Assembly: GCA_902539895.1 (NCBI GenBank)
Contig: CACBMD010000006.1
Span: 1 to 64,000, forward strand
DNA from: an uncultured SAR116 cluster alpha proteobacterium
GTDB taxonomy: Bacteria > Pseudomonadota > Alphaproteobacteria > Puniceispirillales > Marisalimonadaceae
DNA length: 64,000 nt
Reading direction: 5' to 3'
A model generated the notes under the pieces. It saw nothing but the letters and a program-made list of their open reading frames with translations. It was not told the origin of the DNA and ran no database searches. This document shows positions 44,148-53,467 of this stretch, piece by piece. A program made the position numbers and the translations under genes. How positions within the stretch are numbered: position 1 is the first letter of the stretch; every line of letters starts with the position of its first letter.

Positions 44148-44894
44148 ATGGACTTAAAACAAAAGGTAACAACATCGAACCAAATGCGAGGTTCAATGAT
44201 TTTTGAATTTTTTAGTCCTGGAATACCAATTATACTTAAAAATGCAGGTTGCGAGTTCATAATTTTTGACATGGAGCATGGAGGTCTTTCTTTAGAACAA
44301 TTTAAGACCCTTTCAATAATATCTAATGCGAATAAAATTGCGCCATTTATAAGAATTCCCGGAATAAATTATAATTATATAGCTAGAGCTTTAGATTTAG
44401 GTGCATCAGGTATTATGGTTCCAATGGTAAATACACCTGATGATGCAATAAAAATTGTCCAATCATCTAAATATCCTCCACAAGGTATACGTGGTGCTGG
44501 GTTTGGTTTTGCACATGATAATTATATTAATCAAAACCCTTTATCTTACATTAAAAATGCAAATAATAATCTAATCAATATTATTCAAATTGAAACAAAA
44601 AAAGCATTGCAAAATGTAAAAGAAATAGCTTCAGTAAATGGAGTGGATTGTCTTTGGGTTGGTCATTTTGACTTAACTAATTTTTTAGGAATACCTGGGG
44701 ATTTTTCTTCAAAGATTTATCTAAACGCAATAAATGAAATTGTTGATGCTGCAGTTACACATAAAAAAAGTCTTGGAATAATGGTAAATAATAAACAAGA
44801 ATTAGAGACTTATTACAGACTTGGTTTTAATATGATCGCGGTTGGAACAGAAATGAACATTTTATCTAGATCAATTTCTCAAATTTTAAAATAA
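44148..44894 (+). CDS. HpcH/HpaI-family class II aldolase (2-keto-3-deoxyaldarate aldolase-like)
   Basis: FIIFDMEHGGLSLEQFK, RALDLGASGIMVPMVNTPDDA, IIQIETKKALQNVKEI. Confidence 0.85.
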   Translation: MDLKQKVTTSNQMRGSMIFEFFSPGIPIILKNAGCEFIIFDMEHGGLSLEQFKTLSIISNANKIAPFIRIPGINYNYIARALDLGASGIMVPMVNTPDDAIKIVQSSKYPPQGIRGAGFGFAHDNYINQNPLSYIKNANNNLINIIQIETKKALQNVKEIASVNGVDCLWVGHFDLTNFLGIPGDFSSKIYLNAINEIVDAAVTHKKSLGIMVNNKQELETYYRLGFNMIAVGTEMNILSRSISQILK

Positions 44895-44924
44895 TTTTGA
44901 TAATTTATATCATGGAGTAAAATT

Positions 44925-45902
44925 ATGTTTAAGGTAGGTATTTCAGGAGATTTGTTAAATAGTTACAATGAGCCATGCTTTGGAATGGAACCATTAAATC
45001 TCTTAAAAGCCAGAGATGATATTGAAATATTTTGGATGGATAAATCAATAATTGAATTAGACACAGAGATGACTTCAAAATTTGATGCAATTCTTTTGAA
45101 TTTACCAAAAGCAAATGCTAATTGTGTGTCTAATTCTAATTGTAAATTAAAAATAATCTCTAGATTTGGTGTTGGTTTTGATTCTGTTGATATAGAAGCT
45201 ATGAGAAAGAAAAATATTATAGTTACTAATACACCTAACGCAGTTAGAAGACCGGTTGCTGTTGCGGCTCTTACATTAATTTTTGCAGTTGCCGGAAGAT
45301 TATTACAAAAAGATAACCTTGTAAGGAGGGGTAAATGGAATGACAGAGCTAATTTTATGGGTACTGGTTTAGTGCGAAAAACATTAGGGGTTATAGGAGC
45401 TGGAAGTATAGGGACTGAGACAATTAAGTTGTCCAAGCCTTTCTTTAAGAATATTTTAGCATATGATCCATTTAAATCCGAAAAACAATTAACAGAAATT
45501 GGTGCAATTAAAGTTGATCTGATTGAATTAGCTTGTAAAAGTGACTTTGTTGTAATTCTGTGTAACCTTGATAGTAATACAAAAGGGATGATTAAAAGTA
45601 ATTTTTTTTCAAATATGAAAAAAAGTGCTTATATCTTTAATTTATCAAGAGGCCCTGTAATTAATGAAAGTCATCTGGAAAATGCACTTGAGGAAAAAGA
45701 AATTGCGGGTGCCGGTCTAGATGTGACAGAAAAAGAACCTCTTTCAACAGACAGTAAATTATTAAAATATGAAAATGTTATATTAACTCCTCATGCTCTT
45801 TGTTGGACGGATGAGTGTTTTAACGATATAGCAACGGAAGCAATAAGTTCTATACTAAACTATGTAGATAAAAAACCGATATTAAACCAAGTAAACAAAT
45901 AA
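44925..45902 (+). CDS. D-isomer-specific 2-hydroxyacid dehydrogenase (phosphoglycerate dehydrogenase-like)
   Basis: ISRFGVGFDSVDIEAMRKKNIIVTNTPNAVRRPVA, LGVIGAGSIGTETIKL, NLSRGPVINE, LTPHALCWTDE. Confidence 0.85.
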   Translation: MFKVGISGDLLNSYNEPCFGMEPLNLLKARDDIEIFWMDKSIIELDTEMTSKFDAILLNLPKANANCVSNSNCKLKIISRFGVGFDSVDIEAMRKKNIIVTNTPNAVRRPVAVAALTLIFAVAGRLLQKDNLVRRGKWNDRANFMGTGLVRKTLGVIGAGSIGTETIKLSKPFFKNILAYDPFKSEKQLTEIGAIKVDLIELACKSDFVVILCNLDSNTKGMIKSNFFSNMKKSAYIFNLSRGPVINESHLENALEEKEIAGAGLDVTEKEPLSTDSKLLKYENVILTPHALCWTDECFNDIATEAISSILNYVDKKPILNQVNK

Positions 45903-45906
45903 TTTA

Positions 45907-46371
45907 TTATGCAGCTTCTTCTCTAATTGATTGAGAAATTACAGCAAGAGCACTTTCGTTGTTTTTGCAACCTCTTAATTTTGTTGTAAGCTCTTTGTTT
46001 CTTAATAATCGTGAGATAAGGGCTAGGGCTTGTAGGTGTTCTGAACCTTTGTTGTCTGGAGCAATTAATAAAAAAATAATATCCACAGGTATATCATCTG
46101 TAGAATTAAAGTCTAATCCATTAACTAGTGTTGATACAAAAACATAAGGTTTATCAATGTTTTTCACATTAGCATGGGGAATAGCAATTCCATTTCCAAC
46201 CGCTGTTGAGCCTAATTTTTCTCTTTTTGTTAAATCTTCTAAAAGTTTTCTAGAATTTATTCCAACTTTGGATTCTGCCAATTTACTTAATTCTTCTAAT
46301 ACTTGTTTTTTACTAGTGCCCTCAAAATTTACTAAGAAAGTGTCATCAGACAACATATCATTGATATTCAT
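45907..46371 (-). CDS. ptsN: Nitrogen regulatory PTS EIIA-Ntr
   Basis: REKLGSTAVGNGIAIPHANVKNI (phosphorylatable His context), PVDIIFLLIAPDNKGSEHLQALALISRLLR. Confidence 0.92.
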   Translation of the reverse strand: MNINDMLSDDTFLVNFEGTSKKQVLEELSKLAESKVGINSRKLLEDLTKREKLGSTAVGNGIAIPHANVKNIDKPYVFVSTLVNGLDFNSTDDIPVDIIFLLIAPDNKGSEHLQALALISRLLRNKELTTKLRGCKNNESALAVISQSIREEAA

Positions 46372-46466
46372 ATTTACCCTTTAAATTTTAGGAATTTAAG
46401 TTTAAAAACTCGTTAAATAATATTAACTTCAATATCAGTCAAGCTTATAATTTAAAAATTGAATTT

Positions 46467-47369
46467 TTAAAAATTATTTCCTAGGTAAACATCCCTAACT
46501 GTTCTGTCTATTTTAATTTCACTTGGGCTACCTGTCATGATAACAGATCCATCAAAAAGTATATATGCTCTATCAACTATACTTAGTGTTTCTCTAACAT
46601 TGTGATCTGTAATAAGTACTCCTATATTTTTTGATTTCAATTTATTGATTAAATTTCGTACATCATTAATTGCAATTGGATCTATTCCTGCTAGTGGTTC
46701 ATCTAGAAGAATAAAACTTGGATTTGAAGCTAAGGCTCTAGCAATCTCAGTCCTTCTTCTCTCTCCCCCAGATAATGTAGCTCCATTTGAGTTTCTTATT
46801 TTATTTAAATTGAATTCAGACAATAATTCTTCTAAGATTTGGTATTTATAGTTCTTGTCATATTTTTGTACTTCTAAAACAGACAATATATTTTGTTCAA
46901 CTGTTAATCCTCTGAAAATAGATGACTCTTGTGGTAAATAACCAATACCTTCTTTTGAACGTATATGCATTGGTAAGTGATTAATACGTGCTTTATTTAA
47001 AAAAATTTCACCTTCATCAGTATCAATTAGTCCCGCTATCATGTAAAAACAAGTAGTTTTGCCTGCTCCATTTGGGCCAAGAAGCCCTACAGCTTCTCCC
47101 CTTTTCAATTTTAAAGAAACTTTATTAACTACTTTCCTTTTGTTGTACATTTTAGAAATAGAATTTACTTTTAATTCTTGTTCAGGAATTTTGTCTTTAG
47201 ATTTATTTAAAGCATGAGATATAGAAGCATTTTTATTGTTTTGATCATTTAAAGATGATTTTAAGCGTTTGAGCTCTTCTTCCAAACTAGTCAGTTTAAT
47301 CTCCTTTTTTTTGTTTCTTAATGGGAGAAAAAGTTCCTCGAACACGTTTTTTATTTTTTCGATCACCAA
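46467..47369 (-). CDS. lptB: LPS export ABC transporter ATP-binding protein (start uncertain: 47369 or a site near 47285-47294)
   Basis: GLLGPNGAGKTTCFYMIAGL, GIGYLPQESSIFRGLTVEQNI, LSGGERRRTEIARAL, downstream of lptA. Confidence 0.92.
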   Translation of the reverse strand: MVIEKIKNVFEELFLPLRNKKKEIKLTSLEEELKRLKSSLNDQNNKNASISHALNKSKDKIPEQELKVNSISKMYNKRKVVNKVSLKLKRGEAVGLLGPNGAGKTTCFYMIAGLIDTDEGEIFLNKARINHLPMHIRSKEGIGYLPQESSIFRGLTVEQNILSVLEVQKYDKNYKYQILEELLSEFNLNKIRNSNGATLSGGERRRTEIARALASNPSFILLDEPLAGIDPIAINDVRNLINKLKSKNIGVLITDHNVRETLSIVDRAYILFDGSVIMTGSPSEIKIDRTVRDVYLGNNF

Positions 47370-48096
47370 TAATATTACTTATACCAGTTTTCAAATTTGT
47401 AATACCTTTGGAGCCTAAAAGTTTAGATTTCCGGTTAATTATCACAACATTACCGGTTAATCGTATAATTTCGTCATTTGCGTTATAAACTCCAAAATCA
47501 GCTTTAGATTTTCTATCTTTTGCCTTGTTTTCAATGATAACATTTCCCAAAGCAATAGCTTGTTTTAGAGATTTGTTAGTAGGTTCAAAATTAGCTTTAA
47601 CATTATCTGCATAAATTGTAGTTTTATTTAATAAAATTATTTTAACATTACCTTCTGCTTCGGCTTTGTTATTCACATCATCAAAAATAATATTTTTTTT
47701 TGATTCTAAATATCCAGATGGAGATGAAAATGTTTGAAAAGGACCTGATATCTTTGCAATCTTGTCGTTGAAATCATATGTCATATATTGACCGGTGGCT
47801 CTTGTTTTTTCTTTTGTTAGAATAACTTCATCTTCTGCAATTATTTTTTTCAAAATATTTTCTCCATCTTCAAATATATAATCAGCTTTAATAATATTTG
47901 CTTTTAAAGTAACACCGTCTTTTTTTAAAATAACATTTCCTTTTGCAAGATAATATTTTTCTTTTTCAAACCATTCTAGAGATTCGTCAGCTTCAACAGT
48001 TAACTCTGACTCATTATTATTTTTTTTTGCCCAGACAAATTGTGAAAAAGATGCAACTAAAATAAAAACAATTAAAATTATTTTGTTAGTAGGCAT
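47296..48096 (-). CDS. lptA: LPS transport periplasmic protein LptA
   Basis: Signal peptide, OstA-like repeats (LTVEADESLEWFEKEKYYLAKGNVILKKDGVTLKANII), between lptC and lptB. Confidence 0.85.
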   Translation of the reverse strand: MPTNKIILIVFILVASFSQFVWAKKNNNESELTVEADESLEWFEKEKYYLAKGNVILKKDGVTLKANIIKADYIFEDGENILKKIIAEDEVILTKEKTRATGQYMTYDFNDKIAKISGPFQTFSSPSGYLESKKNIIFDDVNNKAEAEGNVKIILLNKTTIYADNVKANFEPTNKSLKQAIALGNVIIENKAKDRKSKADFGVYNANDEIIRLTGNVVIINRKSKLLGSKGITNLKTGISNIIGDRKNKKRVRGTFSPIKKQKKGD

Positions 48097-48658
48097 TTTG
48101 CAATAAAAACATCCTTAATTTTGCTTTTCCTTTTATTTTTATATATTCACCGTTTTTTTTAATTAGAAGACCTTTACCTTCTATTACCGTATTACCTGAA
48201 ACTATATCAACATCATCATGTGTATGATAATTACCTTTTTTAAAAGTTCCAGTTAATGTTTGTGTTGTAAGGGTGAATTTTCTAGTTTTTTTTATAATTT
48301 TGACTTTGTTTGAAAAAATGAAATCATTGTACTCATTAGTAATTATTGCGTTACCTGCAAAAATTTCTGTTAAAACACCTTGTTGATCAATTGTTGTTAA
48401 AGAATTTTCTAGAATGACCTTCTTCTCTTGTGATTCTATTTCTTCTAAGGTGTCAGCAATAATTAAAAATTTATCTCCTTTTTTATTTTGTTGTCTTATT
48501 TCTACACCAAATATCTTATCTTGTTTCTTTGAGCTTCTTTCATATTTACCTTTGTCTTTGATGAAATCATCTTTGTTTAAAAAATTATTAACCACAAAAC
48601 TAATAATAAGAAGAAAAACTAAAGAAGCGAAGATTGTTTTACCACTAATTATTTTCAT
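48086..48658 (-). CDS. lptC: LPS export protein LptC
   Basis: Single N-terminal TM, FGVEIRQQNKKGDKFLIIADTLEE, THDDVDIVSGNTVIEGKGLLIKKN; position. Confidence 0.78.
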   Translation of the reverse strand: MKIISGKTIFASLVFLLIISFVVNNFLNKDDFIKDKGKYERSSKKQDKIFGVEIRQQNKKGDKFLIIADTLEEIESQEKKVILENSLTTIDQQGVLTEIFAGNAIITNEYNDFIFSNKVKIIKKTRKFTLTTQTLTGTFKKGNYHTHDDVDIVSGNTVIEGKGLLIKKNGEYIKIKGKAKLRMFLLQNAY

Positions 48659-48692
48659 TTATTCTAAAATTTTTTTGTTAAGTTTTAATTTA

Positions 48693-49316
48693 TCAATGGG
48701 CAAAAATATCTAAATTTTCAAATCCAATTAAATCTAATTCTGATCGTGTTCTTAAAAATTCAAAACACCTTTGAGCAATTTCTTCTTTATTCTCACGTAC
48801 AAGTAATTGATCTAATTTATTCTTTATTTGATGAAGATAAAGAACATCTGAGGCGGCATATTTTAATTGAGACTCACTAAGGTTTTCTAATCCCCAATCA
48901 GAAGTTTGACTTTGTTTATCTAACTCTAAATTCAAAAGATCTCTACATAAGTCCGCTAGACCATGTTTTGCACCAAATGTTCTCGATAACTTAGATGCTA
49001 TTTTTGTACAATACAATGGTCCATCTAATTTACATATATTTTTTTCTAAAACAGCTATATCAAATCTTGCAAAATGAAATAATTTTGTTGAATTTGGATT
49101 TTTAAAAATATTTTTTAGATTAGTAAAATTATTTCCTTTTTCTAAGCTTTTTTTGGATACTTGAACAAGATGCGCATTTCCATCCCCGCTTGATAGCTGT
49201 ATCAAACATAATCTATCTCTATTAATGTTAAGTCCCATAGTTTCAGTGTCAATTGCTATAACATCACCAAACTTCACTTCAGATGAAATGTCATCATGAT
49301 ATAAAAAATAAGTCAT
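48693..49316 (-). CDS. rnd: Ribonuclease D (short, DEDDy exonuclease)
   Basis: VIAIDTETMGLNINRDRLCLIQLSSGD, LFHFARFDIAVL, YAASDVLYLHQIKNKL. Confidence 0.9.
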   Translation of the reverse strand: MTYFLYHDDISSEVKFGDVIAIDTETMGLNINRDRLCLIQLSSGDGNAHLVQVSKKSLEKGNNFTNLKNIFKNPNSTKLFHFARFDIAVLEKNICKLDGPLYCTKIASKLSRTFGAKHGLADLCRDLLNLELDKQSQTSDWGLENLSESQLKYAASDVLYLHQIKNKLDQLLVRENKEEIAQRCFEFLRTRSELDLIGFENLDIFAH

Positions 49317-49425
49317 TTATTATCCATAAAACTTTAAAAAAATAGGTGCATTGTTTAAATATATTAAGTAGTTAAATAAATCTATAAACAAATCATATTT
49401 CAATATAGCATAAAAGGTAAATCCA

Positions 49426-50337
49426 ATGGGAACAAATATAAATAAAAAAATTGCAGTTATTGGGGGTAGTGGATTTTTAGGAAAATCATTGTTGAAATTA
49501 CTTTTAAATGAAAATGCTGAAATAATTTTATTTACACGAAAAAAAAATCATCAAAAAAATTTAAACAAAATTTTTCCTGACAATAATATTAAATGCATTC
49601 AGTGGAATATTAACAATTTAAATATCATTGAAGAAAATATTAAAAATGTAGATTGTATAATTAATTTATGCGGGATTCTTTTTGAAAATAAAAGTGGTGA
49701 TTTTTTTAGAGTACATACAGATGTTCCTGCTTTTTTAGGAAAAATTTCTTTAAAACATAAAGTAAAAACTTTAATTCATGTTTCTGCACTTGGTGTGTCT
49801 ACGAATTCTGAAAGTAAATATTCTAGAAGTAAAGCAGAGGGTGAAAACCAATTGCTAAAACATTTTCCTAATGGAAAAATTTTAAGACCTTCATTAATCT
49901 ATGGTAAAGGCGATAATTTTTTTGGACAGTTTTCTGATATGACGAAGATTTTTCCTTTTTTGCCAGTAATATCTAGATCAACAAAATTCCAACCAGTTTT
50001 TGTTGATGATGTCGCAAAGGCAATAATAAAACTATTAAAAGATAGAAAAAATAAAAGTAATATTTATGAATTAGCAGGAGATATAATTTACTCTTTTGAA
50101 GAATTGTTAAAAATCTTATTAGAAATTAAAAATATTAAAAGATTTCTTATTCCGCTCAATCCAAAACTTATGATGATACCTGCATTTTTTTTACAAAATT
50201 TACCTAAACCTCCATTTACAGTAGATCAAATGATACTTCTTAAAACAGATAATATATTAAAGAATGGTTTACCTGGGTTAAAAGATTTAGGTATTAAAAT
50301 ATCTGACATGAAAACTGAGCTTCTTAAAATATATTAA
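49426..50337 (+). CDS. NAD(P)-dependent epimerase, NDUFA9-like SDR
   Basis: KIAVIGGSGFLGKSLLKLL, HVSALGVSTNSESKYSRSKAEGE, LRPSLIYGKGDNFFGQF. Confidence 0.88.
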   Translation: MGTNINKKIAVIGGSGFLGKSLLKLLLNENAEIILFTRKKNHQKNLNKIFPDNNIKCIQWNINNLNIIEENIKNVDCIINLCGILFENKSGDFFRVHTDVPAFLGKISLKHKVKTLIHVSALGVSTNSESKYSRSKAEGENQLLKHFPNGKILRPSLIYGKGDNFFGQFSDMTKIFPFLPVISRSTKFQPVFVDDVAKAIIKLLKDRKNKSNIYELAGDIIYSFEELLKILLEIKNIKRFLIPLNPKLMMIPAFFLQNLPKPPFTVDQMILLKTDNILKNGLPGLKDLGIKISDMKTELLKIY

Positions 50338-50347
50338 TAAAACTAAG

Positions 50348-51139
50348 TTAAATGTAAGCATATATTAAGATCAGAATCCCAAGCATAATTCTATATGCAA
50401 CGAAAATTTTAAGTGAAGCTCTATTAATCCATTTCATAAATAACCTAATCGTAATCAAGGCGACGCAAAAACTTAAAATAATACCCATAATCATTTCATT
50501 ACTAAAAAAGAAACCTTTTTCGATGAATAAGTTTATGCTTTCTAAAGATGTTGCAGCTATTATAACTGGGATTGATAATAAAAGAGAATATTTAGACGCA
50601 TCAAAACGGCTGAAACCCATACATAATCCAGCAGTTATAACAATTCCAGATCTACTGGTTCCAGGAATAATTGCTAGTGTCTGAGCAATGCCAATTACGA
50701 CAGCGTGCTTTAAATTCAAACTTCTAAAATATTTTATAACTTTAAGATTTCTGTCTGCTATACCTAATAATATTCCAAATATTAAGGTAGTCCATCCAAT
50801 GACTTCTAAACTTCTAATTATATCAAAATTATTTATATGAACTAAAAATCCTACAATGATAACGGGTATAGTGCTAATTATTATATTTTTTAAAATAATA
50901 AAGCCTTCGTTATCTTTTTTAAAATACATTGTATCTGAAATTATTTTCATTAAATCTTTCTTTAAATAATATATTACAGCTAATAAAGATCCAAAGTGAA
51001 GAGAGACGTCAAATCCTCTGCTGGAATCTATATTTAAAAAAAATTCAGGTATTATGATTAGATGGGCACTAGATGAAATAGGCAAAAATTCTGTAATTCC
51101 TTGAATTAATGATAAAATAATTATTATTTCAAAAGCCAT
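50348..51139 (-). CDS. uppP: Undecaprenyl-diphosphatase
   Basis: LIQGITEFLPISSSAHLIIIPEF, IIPGTSRSGIVITAGL. Confidence 0.95.
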   Translation of the reverse strand: MAFEIIIILSLIQGITEFLPISSSAHLIIIPEFFLNIDSSRGFDVSLHFGSLLAVIYYLKKDLMKIISDTMYFKKDNEGFIILKNIIISTIPVIIVGFLVHINNFDIIRSLEVIGWTTLIFGILLGIADRNLKVIKYFRSLNLKHAVVIGIAQTLAIIPGTSRSGIVITAGLCMGFSRFDASKYSLLLSIPVIIAATSLESINLFIEKGFFFSNEMIMGIILSFCVALITIRLFMKWINRASLKIFVAYRIMLGILILIYAYI

Positions 51140-51254
51140 TTAAAACTCTATCTTTTACATAAACTTTATTTATCTTATATATTGATAATATCTAATTAAA
51201 AATAGGATTAATTATTATTTTAATTTCTTTTAAAATTTTTTGAGCTGTAATTGC

Positions 51255-52373
51255 ATGAATTGGAATAAACAAAACCCATATTTAGCTAAAATCACTTTTA
51301 AAAAACTTTTATCTGGCAAACAGTCAAACAAAGAAGTTTTTCATTATGAAATTTCTCTAGGTGATAGTGGTATTATTTATCAACCTGGAGATAGCTTAGG
51401 AATTTTCCCAGTAAATAATAATATTTTAGTAAGAGCTATTATAAATAGATTACAAATAAATCCTACATACAAGCCCGAAGGGTATGATCTTAACATTTAT
51501 GAGTTACTAAAAAATAAATTTGAGATTCTTACGCCAACGAACAGATTAATAAAATTTGTCAACGATAATATTAATCATAAAGAATTAAATTATTCTTTAG
51601 ATTCTAAAAACATAAATATATTTATGGATTTTAAATATGGGAAAGATGTTTTAGATTTCATGAATTTGGATGAAAGTCTTAAATTTGATGCATTGCATTT
51701 TTTAACTCTTTTAAAACCACTCCAACATAGAGCATATTCTATTGCATCAAGTAACTTGATTTTTAAAAACTCAGTGCATTTAACTGTTTCAACTCAACGA
51801 TGGCAAAGAAAAACAAGAGATTATGGTGGTGTTTGTTCAACTTTTTTATCTGATAGTTGTGAATTAGGTGATAAAGTAAAAATCTTTTTAATTCCTAATA
51901 AATTATTCAAATTGCCTGATGATCAAAATAAGCCAATAATTATGATTGGTCCTGGTACAGGTGTGGCGCCCTTTTTATCTTTTATACAAGAAAGAAAATA
52001 TTTAAAGAGTAATGGAAAAAATTGGTTGTTCTTTGGTGCTCAGACCAAGAAAAACGATTTTATATATGAAGATCAAATTTCAAATTTTGTTAAAGAAAAA
52101 ATTTTGAATAATTTAGATACTGCTTTTTCAAGAGATCAGGATAAAAAAATTTATGTGCAGGATAAAATTTACGAAAGAAGTGATGAATTTTTCCGATGGT
52201 TAAAAAATGGTGCAATAATATACGTATGTGGAGACGCTCAAAAAATGGCTAAAGATGTTGAAGCTACTATTAAAAAATTAATTTCAAAAGAGCATAAATG
52301 TAATGATGAGAAAGCGTTGCAATATTTAAAAATGTTAAAAAAAGAAAAAAGATATTTACTAGATGTGTATTAA
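51255..52373 (+). CDS. CysJ-like NADPH/FAD reductase domain protein without flavodoxin domain
   Basis: YQPGDSLGIFPVN, HRAYSIASSNL, TRDYGGVCSTFL, MIGPGTGVAPFLSFIQER, IYVCGDAQKMAKDVE; ATG at 51255 in frame with the TTG at 51240. Confidence 0.82.
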   Translation: MNWNKQNPYLAKITFKKLLSGKQSNKEVFHYEISLGDSGIIYQPGDSLGIFPVNNNILVRAIINRLQINPTYKPEGYDLNIYELLKNKFEILTPTNRLIKFVNDNINHKELNYSLDSKNINIFMDFKYGKDVLDFMNLDESLKFDALHFLTLLKPLQHRAYSIASSNLIFKNSVHLTVSTQRWQRKTRDYGGVCSTFLSDSCELGDKVKIFLIPNKLFKLPDDQNKPIIMIGPGTGVAPFLSFIQERKYLKSNGKNWLFFGAQTKKNDFIYEDQISNFVKEKILNNLDTAFSRDQDKKIYVQDKIYERSDEFFRWLKNGAIIYVCGDAQKMAKDVEATIKKLISKEHKCNDEKALQYLKMLKKEKRYLLDVY

Positions 52374-52413
52374 AAAGATTATTATAAAATTTTATAGAGC
52401 ATAGAGGTTATAT

Positions 52414-53307
52414 ATGAAATGGGATAGATTAAGATTATTTAATATCGTTGCCCAAACTAGAAATATTACTGAAGCTTCTTATATCTTGCAAATGAGTCAG
52501 TCTGCATTGAGCAGACAAATGAAGGCACTAGAAAATGAATTAGGTGTAAGACTTTTTTTAAGAAACTCAGATGGTATTTCTCTTACTAAAGCCGGTATGA
52601 GATTGTCATCTTCTGTTCAAATTTTAGCCTCTGATATAAGTAAAACTCACAACCAACTTCTTGAGGATATGGACGTCCCATCGGGCAGATTAAATGTTAC
52701 TGCAACAAATGCATTTGGGGCATTATGGGTTGCTCCTAGAATGTCAAAATTCAAAAACTTATTTCCAGAAATAAATGTTGCTCTCAGCTTGAGAGATTCT
52801 GAGCCTCGAGTTACCAATTTTAACTCTGATATTGAGGTTAGAATGACACCCAGCGTTTCTCAAGACGATATTCAAATTAAATTAGCTGACTGTAAATATA
52901 AGATATTTGCATCAAATGAATATATTTCTAAAAATGGATATCCAAAAACAAGTAGTGATTTAGATAATCATAAAATAATATCTTATGGAGAAGATGCGCA
53001 ACCCCCTCTTGATAGACATCGCTTGAATTGGCTATTAACAATTGGAAAAGAAAATAAAAGGCCAAGAAAACCAATTTTAGAGGTTTCTAGTATATATGGT
53101 ATAGCAAAGGCTACTGAGGTTGGTATGGGAATAGCCTCATTACCAGATTGGATGGAATTTGAAATGATAGAATTAACAGAAATTTTATCCCAACTAGAAG
53201 GACCTAAAATGTCAATTTCTTTATGTTTTAATTATGAGTTGAGAAATGATTCTAGAATTAAGGCATTTAAGGATTTTATGATTAAAGAAACAGAGACAAT
53301 TAATTAA
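52414..53307 (+). CDS. LysR-family transcriptional regulator
   Basis: WDRLRLFNIVAQTRNITEASYILQMSQSALSRQMKALENELGVRLFLRNSDGISLTKAG. Confidence 0.92.
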   Translation: MKWDRLRLFNIVAQTRNITEASYILQMSQSALSRQMKALENELGVRLFLRNSDGISLTKAGMRLSSSVQILASDISKTHNQLLEDMDVPSGRLNVTATNAFGALWVAPRMSKFKNLFPEINVALSLRDSEPRVTNFNSDIEVRMTPSVSQDDIQIKLADCKYKIFASNEYISKNGYPKTSSDLDNHKIISYGEDAQPPLDRHRLNWLLTIGKENKRPRKPILEVSSIYGIAKATEVGMGIASLPDWMEFEMIELTEILSQLEGPKMSISLCFNYELRNDSRIKAFKDFMIKETETIN

Positions 53308-53467
53308 TTTGTTAATCAATTTTGTAATGCAATTTATGCATACCTGACATATAATGAATAATTTTACAAATATATGTAAATTATTTATGTTCCACGTTCT
53401 TCATTAGGGAATAAATATATTAAGCTTTGACTATAGTTGGTTGATTTTATAGGTTTACGGGAATTAA

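Noticed and set aside
44963-45436. 157-aa minus-strand ORF
   Set aside because: Antisense to the D-2-hydroxyacid dehydrogenase gene; no domain signature.
53308-53467. Possible riboswitch/leader upstream of gltB
   Set aside because: 160-bp AT-rich gap with no convincing conserved stem or glutamine-riboswitch core; likely just promoter region.
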